The position numbers and the translations under genes are program-made. The notes beneath the pieces were generated by a model. That model did not search any database. It saw nothing but the letters and a program-made list of their open reading frames with translations, and was not told where the DNA came from. From Sphingobium cupriresistens (GTDB taxonomy: Bacteria > Pseudomonadota > Alphaproteobacteria > Sphingomonadales > Sphingomonadaceae): a stretch of 64,000 nt of DNA. Each line of letters opens with the position of its first letter. Position 1 is the stretch's first letter. The DNA lies in assembly GCF_004152865.1 (NCBI RefSeq), contig NZ_SEOO01000020.1:1-64000 (forward strand), given 5' to 3'. This document shows, piece after piece, positions 42,302-49,601 of this stretch.

Positions 42302-43314
42302 CCGCCCGCCGACACGCCCGCATCGGCGAAGGTCGCCATCTGGTCATGCGCCGCCAGCGCGGTGCGGATCACCGCCACCGCCACTGCGCCGCCGCTACCC
42401 TCGCCCAACCGCATGTCGAGGTCGAGCAATGGCCTCAGCCCCAGCCGGTCGAGCAGCCGCCCGTGACCCGCCTCGGCGGATCGATGTCCGGCAATAATAT
42501 GATCGGTGATCGTAGGCATGGCCACCGCCAGCGGCGCCAGCGCCGCCGCACAGATGAACCCGTCGAGCACCACCGGCACATGACGATGCCGCGCCGCCAA
42601 CATGGCACCGGCAATGGCGACGATCTCCCGCCCGCCAACCCGGCGCAACGTCTCGAACGGCGTCATCGGGGCGTCTGCGTGATAGGCCATGGCGAGTTCG
42701 ACCACCTGTCGCTTCATCGCCAGGCCATGCGCATCGACACCGGTCCCCGCGCCGACCCATTCCCTCGCGCTGCCGCCAAAGCTGCGCTGGCACAAAGCCG
42801 CAGCGGCGGTGCTGTTGCCGATGCCCATCTCGCCCAGCAGCAGCAGGTCCAGGCCCGGATCGACCATGTCCGCGCCGCAATTGAGCGCCGCCAGACAATC
42901 CGCCTGGCTCATCGCCGCAGCGACGGTGAAATCCTCGGTCGGGCGGTCGAGGTCGATCGGCACGACATGCAGATCCAGCCCGGCTGCGCCCGCCAGCGCG
43001 TTGATGGCGGCCCCCCCTGCGGCGAAATTCGCGACCATCTGCGCCGTCACTATGGGCGGAAAGGCGCTGACGCCATGCCGCGTCACGCCATGATTGCCCG
43101 CAAAGACCGCTGCCCGGCCGCGATCGATATGCGGGCGCGCGCGCCGTTGCCAGCCGGCCAGGAAGATGGCGATCTCCTCCAGCCGACCCAAAGATCCGGC
43201 CGGTTTTGTCAATTGCCCCTGACGCGCTGCGGCAGCGGCGCGGCAGGCCAGGTCGGCCCGCGGCAGGGACGCCAGCGCGTCGTCGAACGCCGCCTCGGTG
43301 GGAAACAGGCTCAT
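42298..43314 (-). CDS. cobT: Nicotinate-nucleotide-dimethylbenzimidazole phosphoribosyltransferase
   Basis: A 338-residue CobT (CobU in Pseudomonas). Clear motifs: RLEEIAIFLAGWQ, VFAGNHGVTRHGVSAFP, LLGEMGIGNSTAAAAL, VGGREIVAIAGAMLAAR, LDGFICAAAL, and DMRLGEGSGGAVA carrying the catalytic Glu. It activates the lower ligand base for attachment to the corrin. It is coupled to the DUF1636 gene upstream (ATGA overlap). Confidence 0.95.
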   Translation of the reverse strand: MSLFPTEAAFDDALASLPRADLACRAAAAARQGQLTKPAGSLGRLEEIAIFLAGWQRRARPHIDRGRAAVFAGNHGVTRHGVSAFPPIVTAQMVANFAAGGAAINALAGAAGLDLHVVPIDLDRPTEDFTVAAAMSQADCLAALNCGADMVDPGLDLLLLGEMGIGNSTAAAALCQRSFGGSAREWVGAGTGVDAHGLAMKRQVVELAMAYHADAPMTPFETLRRVGGREIVAIAGAMLAARHRHVPVVLDGFICAAALAPLAVAMPTITDHIIAGHRSAEAGHGRLLDRLGLRPLLDLDMRLGEGSGGAVAVAVIRTALAAHDQMATFADAGVSAGG

Positions 43315-43718
43315 GTGGCGACGAACCCGGCAGGCGGCAGACGCACGATGAAGTGGCCCTTCACCCCTTGCGGCCAGTCGGCATAAGGCACCTGGCCATG
43401 GGCGCTCGCGGCATGATGCGCCGCATAGTCGAGGATCGCGCGCGCGGTATCCTCGTCAGGCGTAAAGCGCCCCAGCACATAACCGATCTTCCCCGGCGCC
43501 CGCAGATGGACGGCGCAATGGTCGGAACAGGCGAAGAGGCAGGGCATGTCCTGCACCGCCACCCCGTCATAGCGGTCCGACCCGGCCTTCACCCGGCGCA
43601 GCGCCTCCGCCAGCCGCGCACCGCCGCGCACGCCATCGGCATCTTCCCGCTGCCCCGGCGAGTGGCGGCAACTGCTGCACACCACCACCGCCGGACCATC
43701 CTCGACCGCGCGCAACAT
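43311..43718 (-). CDS. DUF1636 cysteine-rich protein of the cobalamin operon
   Basis: A 135-residue DUF1636 protein. The start MLRAVEDGPAVVVCSSCRHSPG (43718) is fixed by a TGATG overlap with the membrane-protein stop. Cysteines are arranged as CxxC (14, 17) and later CLFACSDHC, followed by HLRAPGKIGYVLGRF, like a thioredoxin-fold ferredoxin-type 2Fe-2S or metal-binding site. Family members frequently occur in cobalamin clusters but have no proven reaction; a redox or cobalt-handling role is inferred. Confidence 0.82.
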   Translation of the reverse strand: MLRAVEDGPAVVVCSSCRHSPGQREDADGVRGGARLAEALRRVKAGSDRYDGVAVQDMPCLFACSDHCAVHLRAPGKIGYVLGRFTPDEDTARAILDYAAHHAASAHGQVPYADWPQGVKGHFIVRLPPAGFVAT

Positions 43719-44260
43719 CAGGCGGTCGCCGCACGGCGCAGCCGGCCGCTGCGGTCGGCCAGATGCTGCAAGGCCAGCAGGCCGGCCAGGATCATGGCGT
43801 AGCGCCCGAACTGCCGCGCCATTACATCCGGCGCGAAGGCCGCCCAGCCGGAATCGAGCGCCCACGCGCCCGCCAGGACGGCCATCTTGAACGTAGCGAA
43901 CGCTGCCCCATAGGCCACGACCAGCCGCACCGCCGGATGCGCGTGCGGCAACAGGCGCGCCGCACCATCCGCGCCGAGCAGCGACGCGATCGCCGCCAGC
44001 GCCATGGTCCCGGCCCAGACGCCATTCTCCACAGTCGTTTCATAGCCCAGCAGGCAATAGCCCACCCCCTGCGACACCGCCCAGGCCGCGAGCATCAGGA
44101 TGATGCCGTCCTGCCGGCGGACATGCAACGCGGCCAGGGCGGCCAGGGCGGGGAAAGGCGTGGCGCAGGCCAGCGCCAGAGTGGTTATGGTGCTGGCCAG
44201 CGTCATCAATCCGATCCAGAGATGGCGGGCGGCGGCAGGGGGCAGGCTGTCCATGGTCAT
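43718..44260 (-). CDS. Multi-spanning membrane protein of the cobalamin operon
   Basis: A 180-residue hydrophobic protein with about five helices (LWIGLMTLASTITTLALACA, GIILMLAAWAVSQGVGYCLLG, GVWAGTMALAAIASLLGA, LVVAYGAAFATFKMAVLAGAW, YAMILAGLLALQHL). I do not recognise the family firmly; proteins of this kind follow btuB in sphingomonad cobalamin loci. It may take part in cobalt or corrinoid transport. It starts 20 bp after the btuB stop. Confidence 0.7.
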   Translation of the reverse strand: MTMDSLPPAAARHLWIGLMTLASTITTLALACATPFPALAALAALHVRRQDGIILMLAAWAVSQGVGYCLLGYETTVENGVWAGTMALAAIASLLGADGAARLLPHAHPAVRLVVAYGAAFATFKMAVLAGAWALDSGWAAFAPDVMARQFGRYAMILAGLLALQHLADRSGRLRRAATA

Positions 44261-44280
44261 ACGCTCCTTGTCAGGGGGGA

Positions 44281-46221
44281 TCAGAACCGCGCCCGCAGGC
44301 CAGCATGAATGCTGCGGCCCAATTGACCGTAGCGCCGCGCGGTTTCATAATATTCGTCGAACAGATTTTCGACCCGGCCGAATAGCGTCAGCTTGCCCAT
44401 GACCGGCATTTCGGCACGCAAATCCACCAGCGTGTAGGCCGCGTTGACCAGTGGCGCGACCGTGGCGCTGGTGCGCGCGGTGTCGAGCGCCTTGCCCGAC
44501 CAGCGCATTGCCACGGTGGTGCTCAGGCCGAACGCCCAGTCGTACCGCGCTGTCGCATTGGCCGCATGGCGCGGTCGCCGCGCCAGTTGGTTGCCATAGT
44601 TCAGGCCCGGCGACCGATCCTCCGCGGACACCCAGCTATAATTGCCGTCGATCGTCAGCCGACCGACATGGGCGACGCCGGCCAGTTCCAGCCCGTGCGC
44701 CTCGCTGCGCTGGACATTGGCATAATAGCCAAAGCGCGGCGTCGTCGTGCCCGGCGCATAGCAGAGCGGCGGCCGGTTGGTCGTCGGACAGCCATTATAG
44801 GTGATGAGATTGTCGGTGCTGCGATCGAACCAGGTCGCCGACAGGATCAGCGCATGGTCGAACAGATGCTGTTCGATGCCGGCGTCCCAGCCATGGGCCT
44901 TTTCGGGGACCAGGGCGGTGTTCCCATAATCGCTGTAGAGCTGGTAGAGCGTCGGCGCCTTGAAGCCCTCGCCATAGCTCGCCCGCAGGATCGTGCGGTC
45001 CTTGACCAGCGCCCAGGCCGCGCCCGCGCCGAAGACCGTGTTGCCGCCAAAGGTCGAATGATGATCGTAGCGCACTCCGCCATTGACGGTCAGGCCGGCC
45101 AGCGGCTCGACGCTCAGTTGGGCATAGAGGCTGTCGATATCGGCAGACCCGCGGGTCGTGGCGTAGGCAGCCAAACTATCGGAAGGCGAAGCCGTGCGCA
45201 TCCGCTGCTCCTCGCGCTCCGCGCCGAAGGTCGCGGTCCAGCCCTGCGCGATGGTGAGCACGCCCTGATATTCGTAGCGCTTCGTCTCGCCTCTGGCGGT
45301 GAAACTGGTCTGGCGCAGTTTGCGGGCGGGATTGACGTTATCGCGCAGCGTCTCGCTGCGGCTGAAGGACAGGCGATTGCGCAGCGCGCCGCCGAACAGA
45401 CCGGCGTTGAGGCCGGCGTAGCCGATCCATTCCTCGACTTCCGAATATTCGGGGCTGTCGGGAATGGCGCCGGCGCTGTCGATATCCGTGCGCCCCTTGG
45501 CATAATAGCCGCGCATATCGATCGACACGCCCGGCGCCAGCGCGACGCCCAGACGCCCGTTGAGCGTGCCGTTGGTGTAGCCGTCCTTCTCCTTGGCGCC
45601 AAAGCGCGGGCTGATCGCCGAGATGCCCTCCGTCGTGAAGCGGCTGCCCGCGACCTGCCAGTCGATCGCGCCCTGTCGTCCGCCCAGCGCAGCGCGGGCG
45701 CTGACGGTATCGCGCGATCCCGCCTCGATATCGAAGCTGCCTTCGATCGGGCGTTCGGCCCGTGCGGTGACGATGTTCACCACGCCACCGATCGCCTGGC
45801 TGCCCCAGAGGATCGACTGTGGACCGCGCAATATCTCGATCCGGTCGATGGCGCCGGTCATCAGCGTCGCGAAATTATAGCCGCCGCCGGTCGAGGACGG
45901 ATCGGCCAGCTTCACGCCGTCGATGACCAGCACGGTCTGGTCGGCCTCCGCGCCGCGAATGCGGATCGAGGTCGCCGTGCCATAGCCGCCATTGCGGGTG
46001 AAGCTGACGCCCGGCGTGCGGATCAGCAGGTCGGACACCGCCAGCGCCTGGCCCGCGTCGATCGCCGGCTTGTCGATGATGGTGATGCTCGACGCCACCT
46101 GTTCAATCGCCTGCGGCTGGCGCAGCGCGGTCACGATCACATCGCCCGCATCATCGGCCCAGGCCGGCGTGGACAGGCCCGCTAGAATGAAAAGGCCGCT
46201 CTTTGAAATCCAATGCATCAT
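44281..46221 (-). CDS. btuB: TonB-dependent vitamin B12 receptor
   Basis: A 646-residue TonB receptor with a signal peptide (ending near TPAWADD), a TonB-box-like GDVIVTALRQ, and a plug with QVASSITIIDKPAI, SIRIRGAEADQTVLVIDGVKLADPS and IEILRGPQSILWGSQAIGGVVNIVT. The shorter barrel, the plug sequence and the terminal LRARF are those of BtuB-type receptors, and a cobalamin riboswitch precedes it. It imports corrinoids across the outer membrane. First gene of the operon running to cobU. Confidence 0.93.
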   Translation of the reverse strand: MMHWISKSGLFILAGLSTPAWADDAGDVIVTALRQPQAIEQVASSITIIDKPAIDAGQALAVSDLLIRTPGVSFTRNGGYGTATSIRIRGAEADQTVLVIDGVKLADPSSTGGGYNFATLMTGAIDRIEILRGPQSILWGSQAIGGVVNIVTARAERPIEGSFDIEAGSRDTVSARAALGGRQGAIDWQVAGSRFTTEGISAISPRFGAKEKDGYTNGTLNGRLGVALAPGVSIDMRGYYAKGRTDIDSAGAIPDSPEYSEVEEWIGYAGLNAGLFGGALRNRLSFSRSETLRDNVNPARKLRQTSFTARGETKRYEYQGVLTIAQGWTATFGAEREEQRMRTASPSDSLAAYATTRGSADIDSLYAQLSVEPLAGLTVNGGVRYDHHSTFGGNTVFGAGAAWALVKDRTILRASYGEGFKAPTLYQLYSDYGNTALVPEKAHGWDAGIEQHLFDHALILSATWFDRSTDNLITYNGCPTTNRPPLCYAPGTTTPRFGYYANVQRSEAHGLELAGVAHVGRLTIDGNYSWVSAEDRSPGLNYGNQLARRPRHAANATARYDWAFGLSTTVAMRWSGKALDTARTSATVAPLVNAAYTLVDLRAEMPVMGKLTLFGRVENLFDEYYETARRYGQLGRSIHAGLRARF

Positions 46222-46572
46222 AATCCCCCAGTCGTTGACAGGACCGGGCGGACGCGACGCGGTGGCGATGCAGGGCGCACGCGCACGACATCGCCACCGT
46301 GCGAACCCGCACGGTCAGCTTGTCGTTGCGCGAGGATATCCTCGTTCGACCGGCACACCCTGTCCGGACGAAGAACGACCGCGACAGGCAGGTCTCCTGG
46401 CTTGCGGGTCAATGCCGTATTCGAAGCGCCTTCTCGGAATCATCGATTCCAATGGCCTGTGCCTCGATGGCTCGCCGCTCACAGTTGCAGGGGCAGCCGG
46501 GGTCTTGAACCCCGTTCCCTTTTGATCCCCTTGCGGGGAACCTGACGCAGATGCGGCCCTAATCGAGTTGGA
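46222..46572 (-). other. 351-bp gap holding the riboswitch and btuB leader
   Basis: There is no gene between cobB and btuB. The gap contains the cobalamin riboswitch at about 46383-46550. Nearer btuB, the 14-bp palindrome CGAGGATATCCTCG (46331-46344) could form part of the switch's expression platform. Confidence 0.6.
46383..46550 (-). ncRNA. Cobalamin riboswitch (RF00174 type) upstream of btuB
   Basis: On the minus strand the B12 box AGCCAGGAGACCTGCC is found at 46387-46402. Upstream of it in the transcript lie the other conserved parts: a GGGAAC-GGGGTT segment, then GCTGCCCCTGCAACTGTGAG (a close match to the GCCCCCGCAACTGT core) with GGCGAGCC. Order and spacing fit the class. High adenosylcobalamin should turn off btuB and the downstream cob genes. 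The cobB gene lies upstream of it, so it is not under its control. Confidence 0.92.
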
Positions 46573-47892
46573 TCAGGCGATCAAGTGGAAGAAGCCGCCG
46601 GTCACATGACCCGCGCGGTGCCCGGCCGGGGAAAGCGCCTGCCCCTCCGCATCGGCCATGTCGGCCAGCGGTTCGCCTTCGCTGGCGGTGATGCTGGCAT
46701 AATGGAATTCATGGCCCAGCAATAGCTGGCCGACAGAGGCGAAGCTGGCGCCCTGCCGCAGCCGCGCGCGGCGATAGCCCAATGTCCTGCGCCGGCGCGC
46801 GAAGCTGGTGTCCATCGGCAACAGGCCCGCCATCGGGTGGACGACGCCGTCGTCATCCTCCAGCGTGCGACCCAGCACCATATAGCCGCCACATTCGCCA
46901 TGCACCGGCCGGCTCCGCGCAAAGGCGCGCAGGCCGTTCAGGAACTGGCCATTGGCCGCGATCCGCGCGGCATGGAGTTCGGGATAGCCGCCGGGCAGCC
47001 AGCAGGCGTCGCAGTCGGCGGGCGGCGGCTCGTCCGCCAGCGGAGAAAAGAAGCGCAGCTCCGCACCGGCCGACCGCCACCAATGTACGATATGGGGATA
47101 GAAAAAGCTGAAGGCGGCGTCCCTGGCGACGGCGATCCGCTGCCCCGGCGGCCGGATGCCGGGCGGTTGCGCCGGCACGTCTGTCGTAGCGCCGGCCGCC
47201 GCCTGGATCGCATCCAGATCGCATTGCGCCGTCACCCGCGCTGCGATCGCGTCGATTCGCCGTTCCAGTTCCTCCGTCTCGCCAGCCTGCACCAGCCCCA
47301 GATGGCGGGACGGCATGGCCAGCTCCTCCTCCGTTGCGATGGCGCCCAGCAGCGGCAGGCCGATACGCGCGAACCCATCCTCTATCATGCGGAGATGGCG
47401 CGTGCTGGCCACCTTGTTGGCGATCACCCCGGCGATGGCCGGCGCGCCGGGAAAGGTCGCGCAGCCATGCGCCACCGCCGCCGCCGTCTGCGCCGCTGCG
47501 CGGGCATCGACGACCAGCAGCATCGGCCAGCCCAACAGCCGCGCCACATCGGCCGACGCGCCCGAACGACCCGGCGACCGTGCGCCATCATATAGTCCCA
47601 TCGCGCCTTCCGCGACGACGAGTTGGACAGTTGTAGCGACGTGCGCCGCCAGCCCCTGCAGCATGGTCGGCGCCATGGCGAAGCCGTCCAGATTGACCGA
47701 GGGCCGGCCGGTCGCGGCTTCGTGAAAGGCCGGGTCGATATAGTCGGGTCCGCATTTGGCGCCCTGCACGCTCAGGCCGCGATCGGTGAAGGCGCGTTGC
47801 AGGCCGATCGTCACCATCGTCTTGCCCGCGCCCGACGCCGGGGCGCCGATCACCAATCCCGCGCCCAGTCGCGGCGTCACGACGTGCGCCAT
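46573..47892 (-). CDS. cobB: Cobyrinate a,c-diamide synthase
   Basis: A 439-residue CobB/CbiA-type glutamine amidotransferase. The N-terminal dethiobiotin-synthetase-like domain has GLVIGAPASGAGKTMVTIGL (P-loop) and VQGAKCGPDYIDPAFH. The C-terminal domain has LPGGYPELHA and the Cys nucleophile in HGECGGYMVLG. The start is taken at MAHVVTPRL (47892). It amidates the a and c side chains of cobyrinate. It lies upstream of the riboswitch and behind a GMC oxidoreductase with no visible promoter; the other ring-modifying enzymes (cobQ, cobO, cobN) are absent here. Confidence 0.92.
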   Translation of the reverse strand: MAHVVTPRLGAGLVIGAPASGAGKTMVTIGLQRAFTDRGLSVQGAKCGPDYIDPAFHEAATGRPSVNLDGFAMAPTMLQGLAAHVATTVQLVVAEGAMGLYDGARSPGRSGASADVARLLGWPMLLVVDARAAAQTAAAVAHGCATFPGAPAIAGVIANKVASTRHLRMIEDGFARIGLPLLGAIATEEELAMPSRHLGLVQAGETEELERRIDAIAARVTAQCDLDAIQAAAGATTDVPAQPPGIRPPGQRIAVARDAAFSFFYPHIVHWWRSAGAELRFFSPLADEPPPADCDACWLPGGYPELHAARIAANGQFLNGLRAFARSRPVHGECGGYMVLGRTLEDDDGVVHPMAGLLPMDTSFARRRRTLGYRRARLRQGASFASVGQLLLGHEFHYASITASEGEPLADMADAEGQALSPAGHRAGHVTGGFFHLIA

Positions 47893-48005
47893 ACCGGCAA
47901 GGGGGCGATGGCATCCACGAGGAGGGCGGCGCGATTCGGTGTCATGTCCGCCTTGTGGCAAAGCAGGCCCCGCGCCGCCAGCGCCTCAATGGCGGCGGAG
48001 GCGCC
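47877..48005 (-). pseudogene. Possible C-terminal remnant of a cobalamin gene
   Basis: A minus-strand frame, open from 48005 to a stop at 47877, reads ...LAARGLLCHKADMTPN... and ends in LPVWRTS. It overlaps the start of cobB, as genes in this operon often do, but on its upstream side it runs into the 3' end of the GMC oxidoreductase and a stop codon. It may be the tail of a gene that once preceded cobB and was cut off when the GMC operon arrived. I cannot identify the family; it could also be chance. Confidence 0.3.
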
Positions 48006-49593
48006 TCAGCAGATGATCCGCACCCTTGTCGCCGATCATGATCGCGGTGGCGTTGGTATTGCCAGCGGGAAGGCTGGGCATGACCGAGGCGTCGGCGACC
48101 CACAGCCCCTCGACGCCGATGACGGCCAGATCGGCATCGACCACCGCCAACGCATCGTCGCGCTCGCCCATCCTGGCCGTGCCGACCGGATGATAGAGCG
48201 GGATCGACGCCATCCGCACATAGTCCCGCAACTGATCGGGATCGGTCAGTGCCGCGCCGGGGCGTAGCTCCCCCCTTATATGTGTCGCAATCGGTGTCTC
48301 ATGCAGGATGCCGCGGGCGATGCCGATGCCCTCGACGATCTGGTCGATATCATCCTCGCTGCCCAGTTGCCGATGCTCGATCTTCGGCGACGCGAACGGA
48401 TCGGCGGAGCGGAGACTGATCCGCCCCCGATGGCTGGGCCGCATCAGCCCGACCAGGGTGGATACGGACGGCGTCTTGCGCAGCATCAACCGGCCCTGTT
48501 CATCGAAATCGAATGCGAAGGCGGCGAAGCTGATCTGGAGATTGGGCGCGGGCAATTCCGGCCGGCTCTTCACGAAAGCCTGCGCATGGCCGATCGCAGT
48601 TGTCAGCGCGCCACGCCGCGACAGCGCATAGCGCAGCAGCTGCCATGCCCCGCGCAAGCCCCGCGCGTCGCTGTTGAGCGTTCGCGCATCGACTTCGTTG
48701 ACGACATGGGTGCCGACATGATCCTGAAGATTGCCACCAACGCCGGGGCGATCGCACACCAATTCTATCCCATGGGCGCGCAGATGATCGGCCGGGCCGA
48801 TACCGGACAGCATCAGCAGGCGCGGCGTGTTCATCGCGCCCGCGCTCAGCACCACGCCATGACGGGCGCGCAGCGTCTTTTCGACGCCGTCCTGCCAATA
48901 GACGATACCGACTGCGCTTCCTGCCTGGATCAGGATGCGCAGCAATTGCGCGTCCAACATTATGGTCGGCGCCTTGCCGCCGCGCCGCTCGTGCAGATAG
49001 CCGCGCGCCGCCGAACAGCGCGTGCCGCCTCGCTGCGATACCTGCACATAATCGACGCCCTCGGCATGTTCGCCATTCAGGTCCGCTGATCGGGGGATGC
49101 CCGCCGCCTGCGCCGCCGCAATCCACTGGTCGGTGATCGGATAGCGCGCGCGCCCTTCGGACACCGCGATCGGACCGCCGGTGCCGCGCCACTGGTCGGC
49201 GCCGCGCTCATTATCCTCCATGCGCCGGAAATAGGGCAGGACCGACTCATAATCCCATCCCGCCGCACCCTGCCGTGCCCATTCGTCATAGTCCCAGCGA
49301 TGGCCGCGGATGAACATCATGCCATTGAGCGCGCTGCCGCCGCCCAGCATCTTGCCCGCCGGCCAGATGTCGGCCCGGCCACCCAGCGACGGGTCCGGCT
49401 CGACCTGATGGCACCAGTCATAAGCCGGATTCTGCACGATCGCGCTGGTCAGCGCCGGGACGCGCGATCGCATATGCCGATCGGTCTTGCCCGCTTCGAC
49501 CAGGGTGACGGCAAAACCCGCTTCGGCCAGCCGCCCGGTCATCGCGGACCCGGCCGAACCGCCGCCCACAACGATGATGTCGGTGTCTTCCAT
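47986..49593 (-). CDS. GMC-family oxidoreductase (FAD alcohol dehydrogenase)
   Basis: A 535-residue GMC oxidoreductase: the FAD fold VVGGGSAGSAMTGRLAEAG (about 8-26), the signature AGKMLGGGSALNGMMFIRGH, VVLSAGAMNTPRLLMLSGIG, and near the end HPVGTARMG with the catalytic His, then VADASVMPSLPAGNTNATAIMIGDKGAD. It oxidises a primary alcohol. In Sphingobium SYK-6 a GMC enzyme (HpvZ, from memory) oxidises beta-hydroxypropiovanillone, the missing step of the beta-ether pathway here, but this gene belongs to the PQQ dehydrogenase operon of the second regulon, so the substrate is open. It ends 9 bp after the PQQ dehydrogenase. Confidence 0.87.
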   Translation of the reverse strand: MEDTDIIVVGGGSAGSAMTGRLAEAGFAVTLVEAGKTDRHMRSRVPALTSAIVQNPAYDWCHQVEPDPSLGGRADIWPAGKMLGGGSALNGMMFIRGHRWDYDEWARQGAAGWDYESVLPYFRRMEDNERGADQWRGTGGPIAVSEGRARYPITDQWIAAAQAAGIPRSADLNGEHAEGVDYVQVSQRGGTRCSAARGYLHERRGGKAPTIMLDAQLLRILIQAGSAVGIVYWQDGVEKTLRARHGVVLSAGAMNTPRLLMLSGIGPADHLRAHGIELVCDRPGVGGNLQDHVGTHVVNEVDARTLNSDARGLRGAWQLLRYALSRRGALTTAIGHAQAFVKSRPELPAPNLQISFAAFAFDFDEQGRLMLRKTPSVSTLVGLMRPSHRGRISLRSADPFASPKIEHRQLGSEDDIDQIVEGIGIARGILHETPIATHIRGELRPGAALTDPDQLRDYVRMASIPLYHPVGTARMGERDDALAVVDADLAVIGVEGLWVADASVMPSLPAGNTNATAIMIGDKGADHLLRRLRRH

Positions 49594-49601
49594 GGTCGTT
49601 C

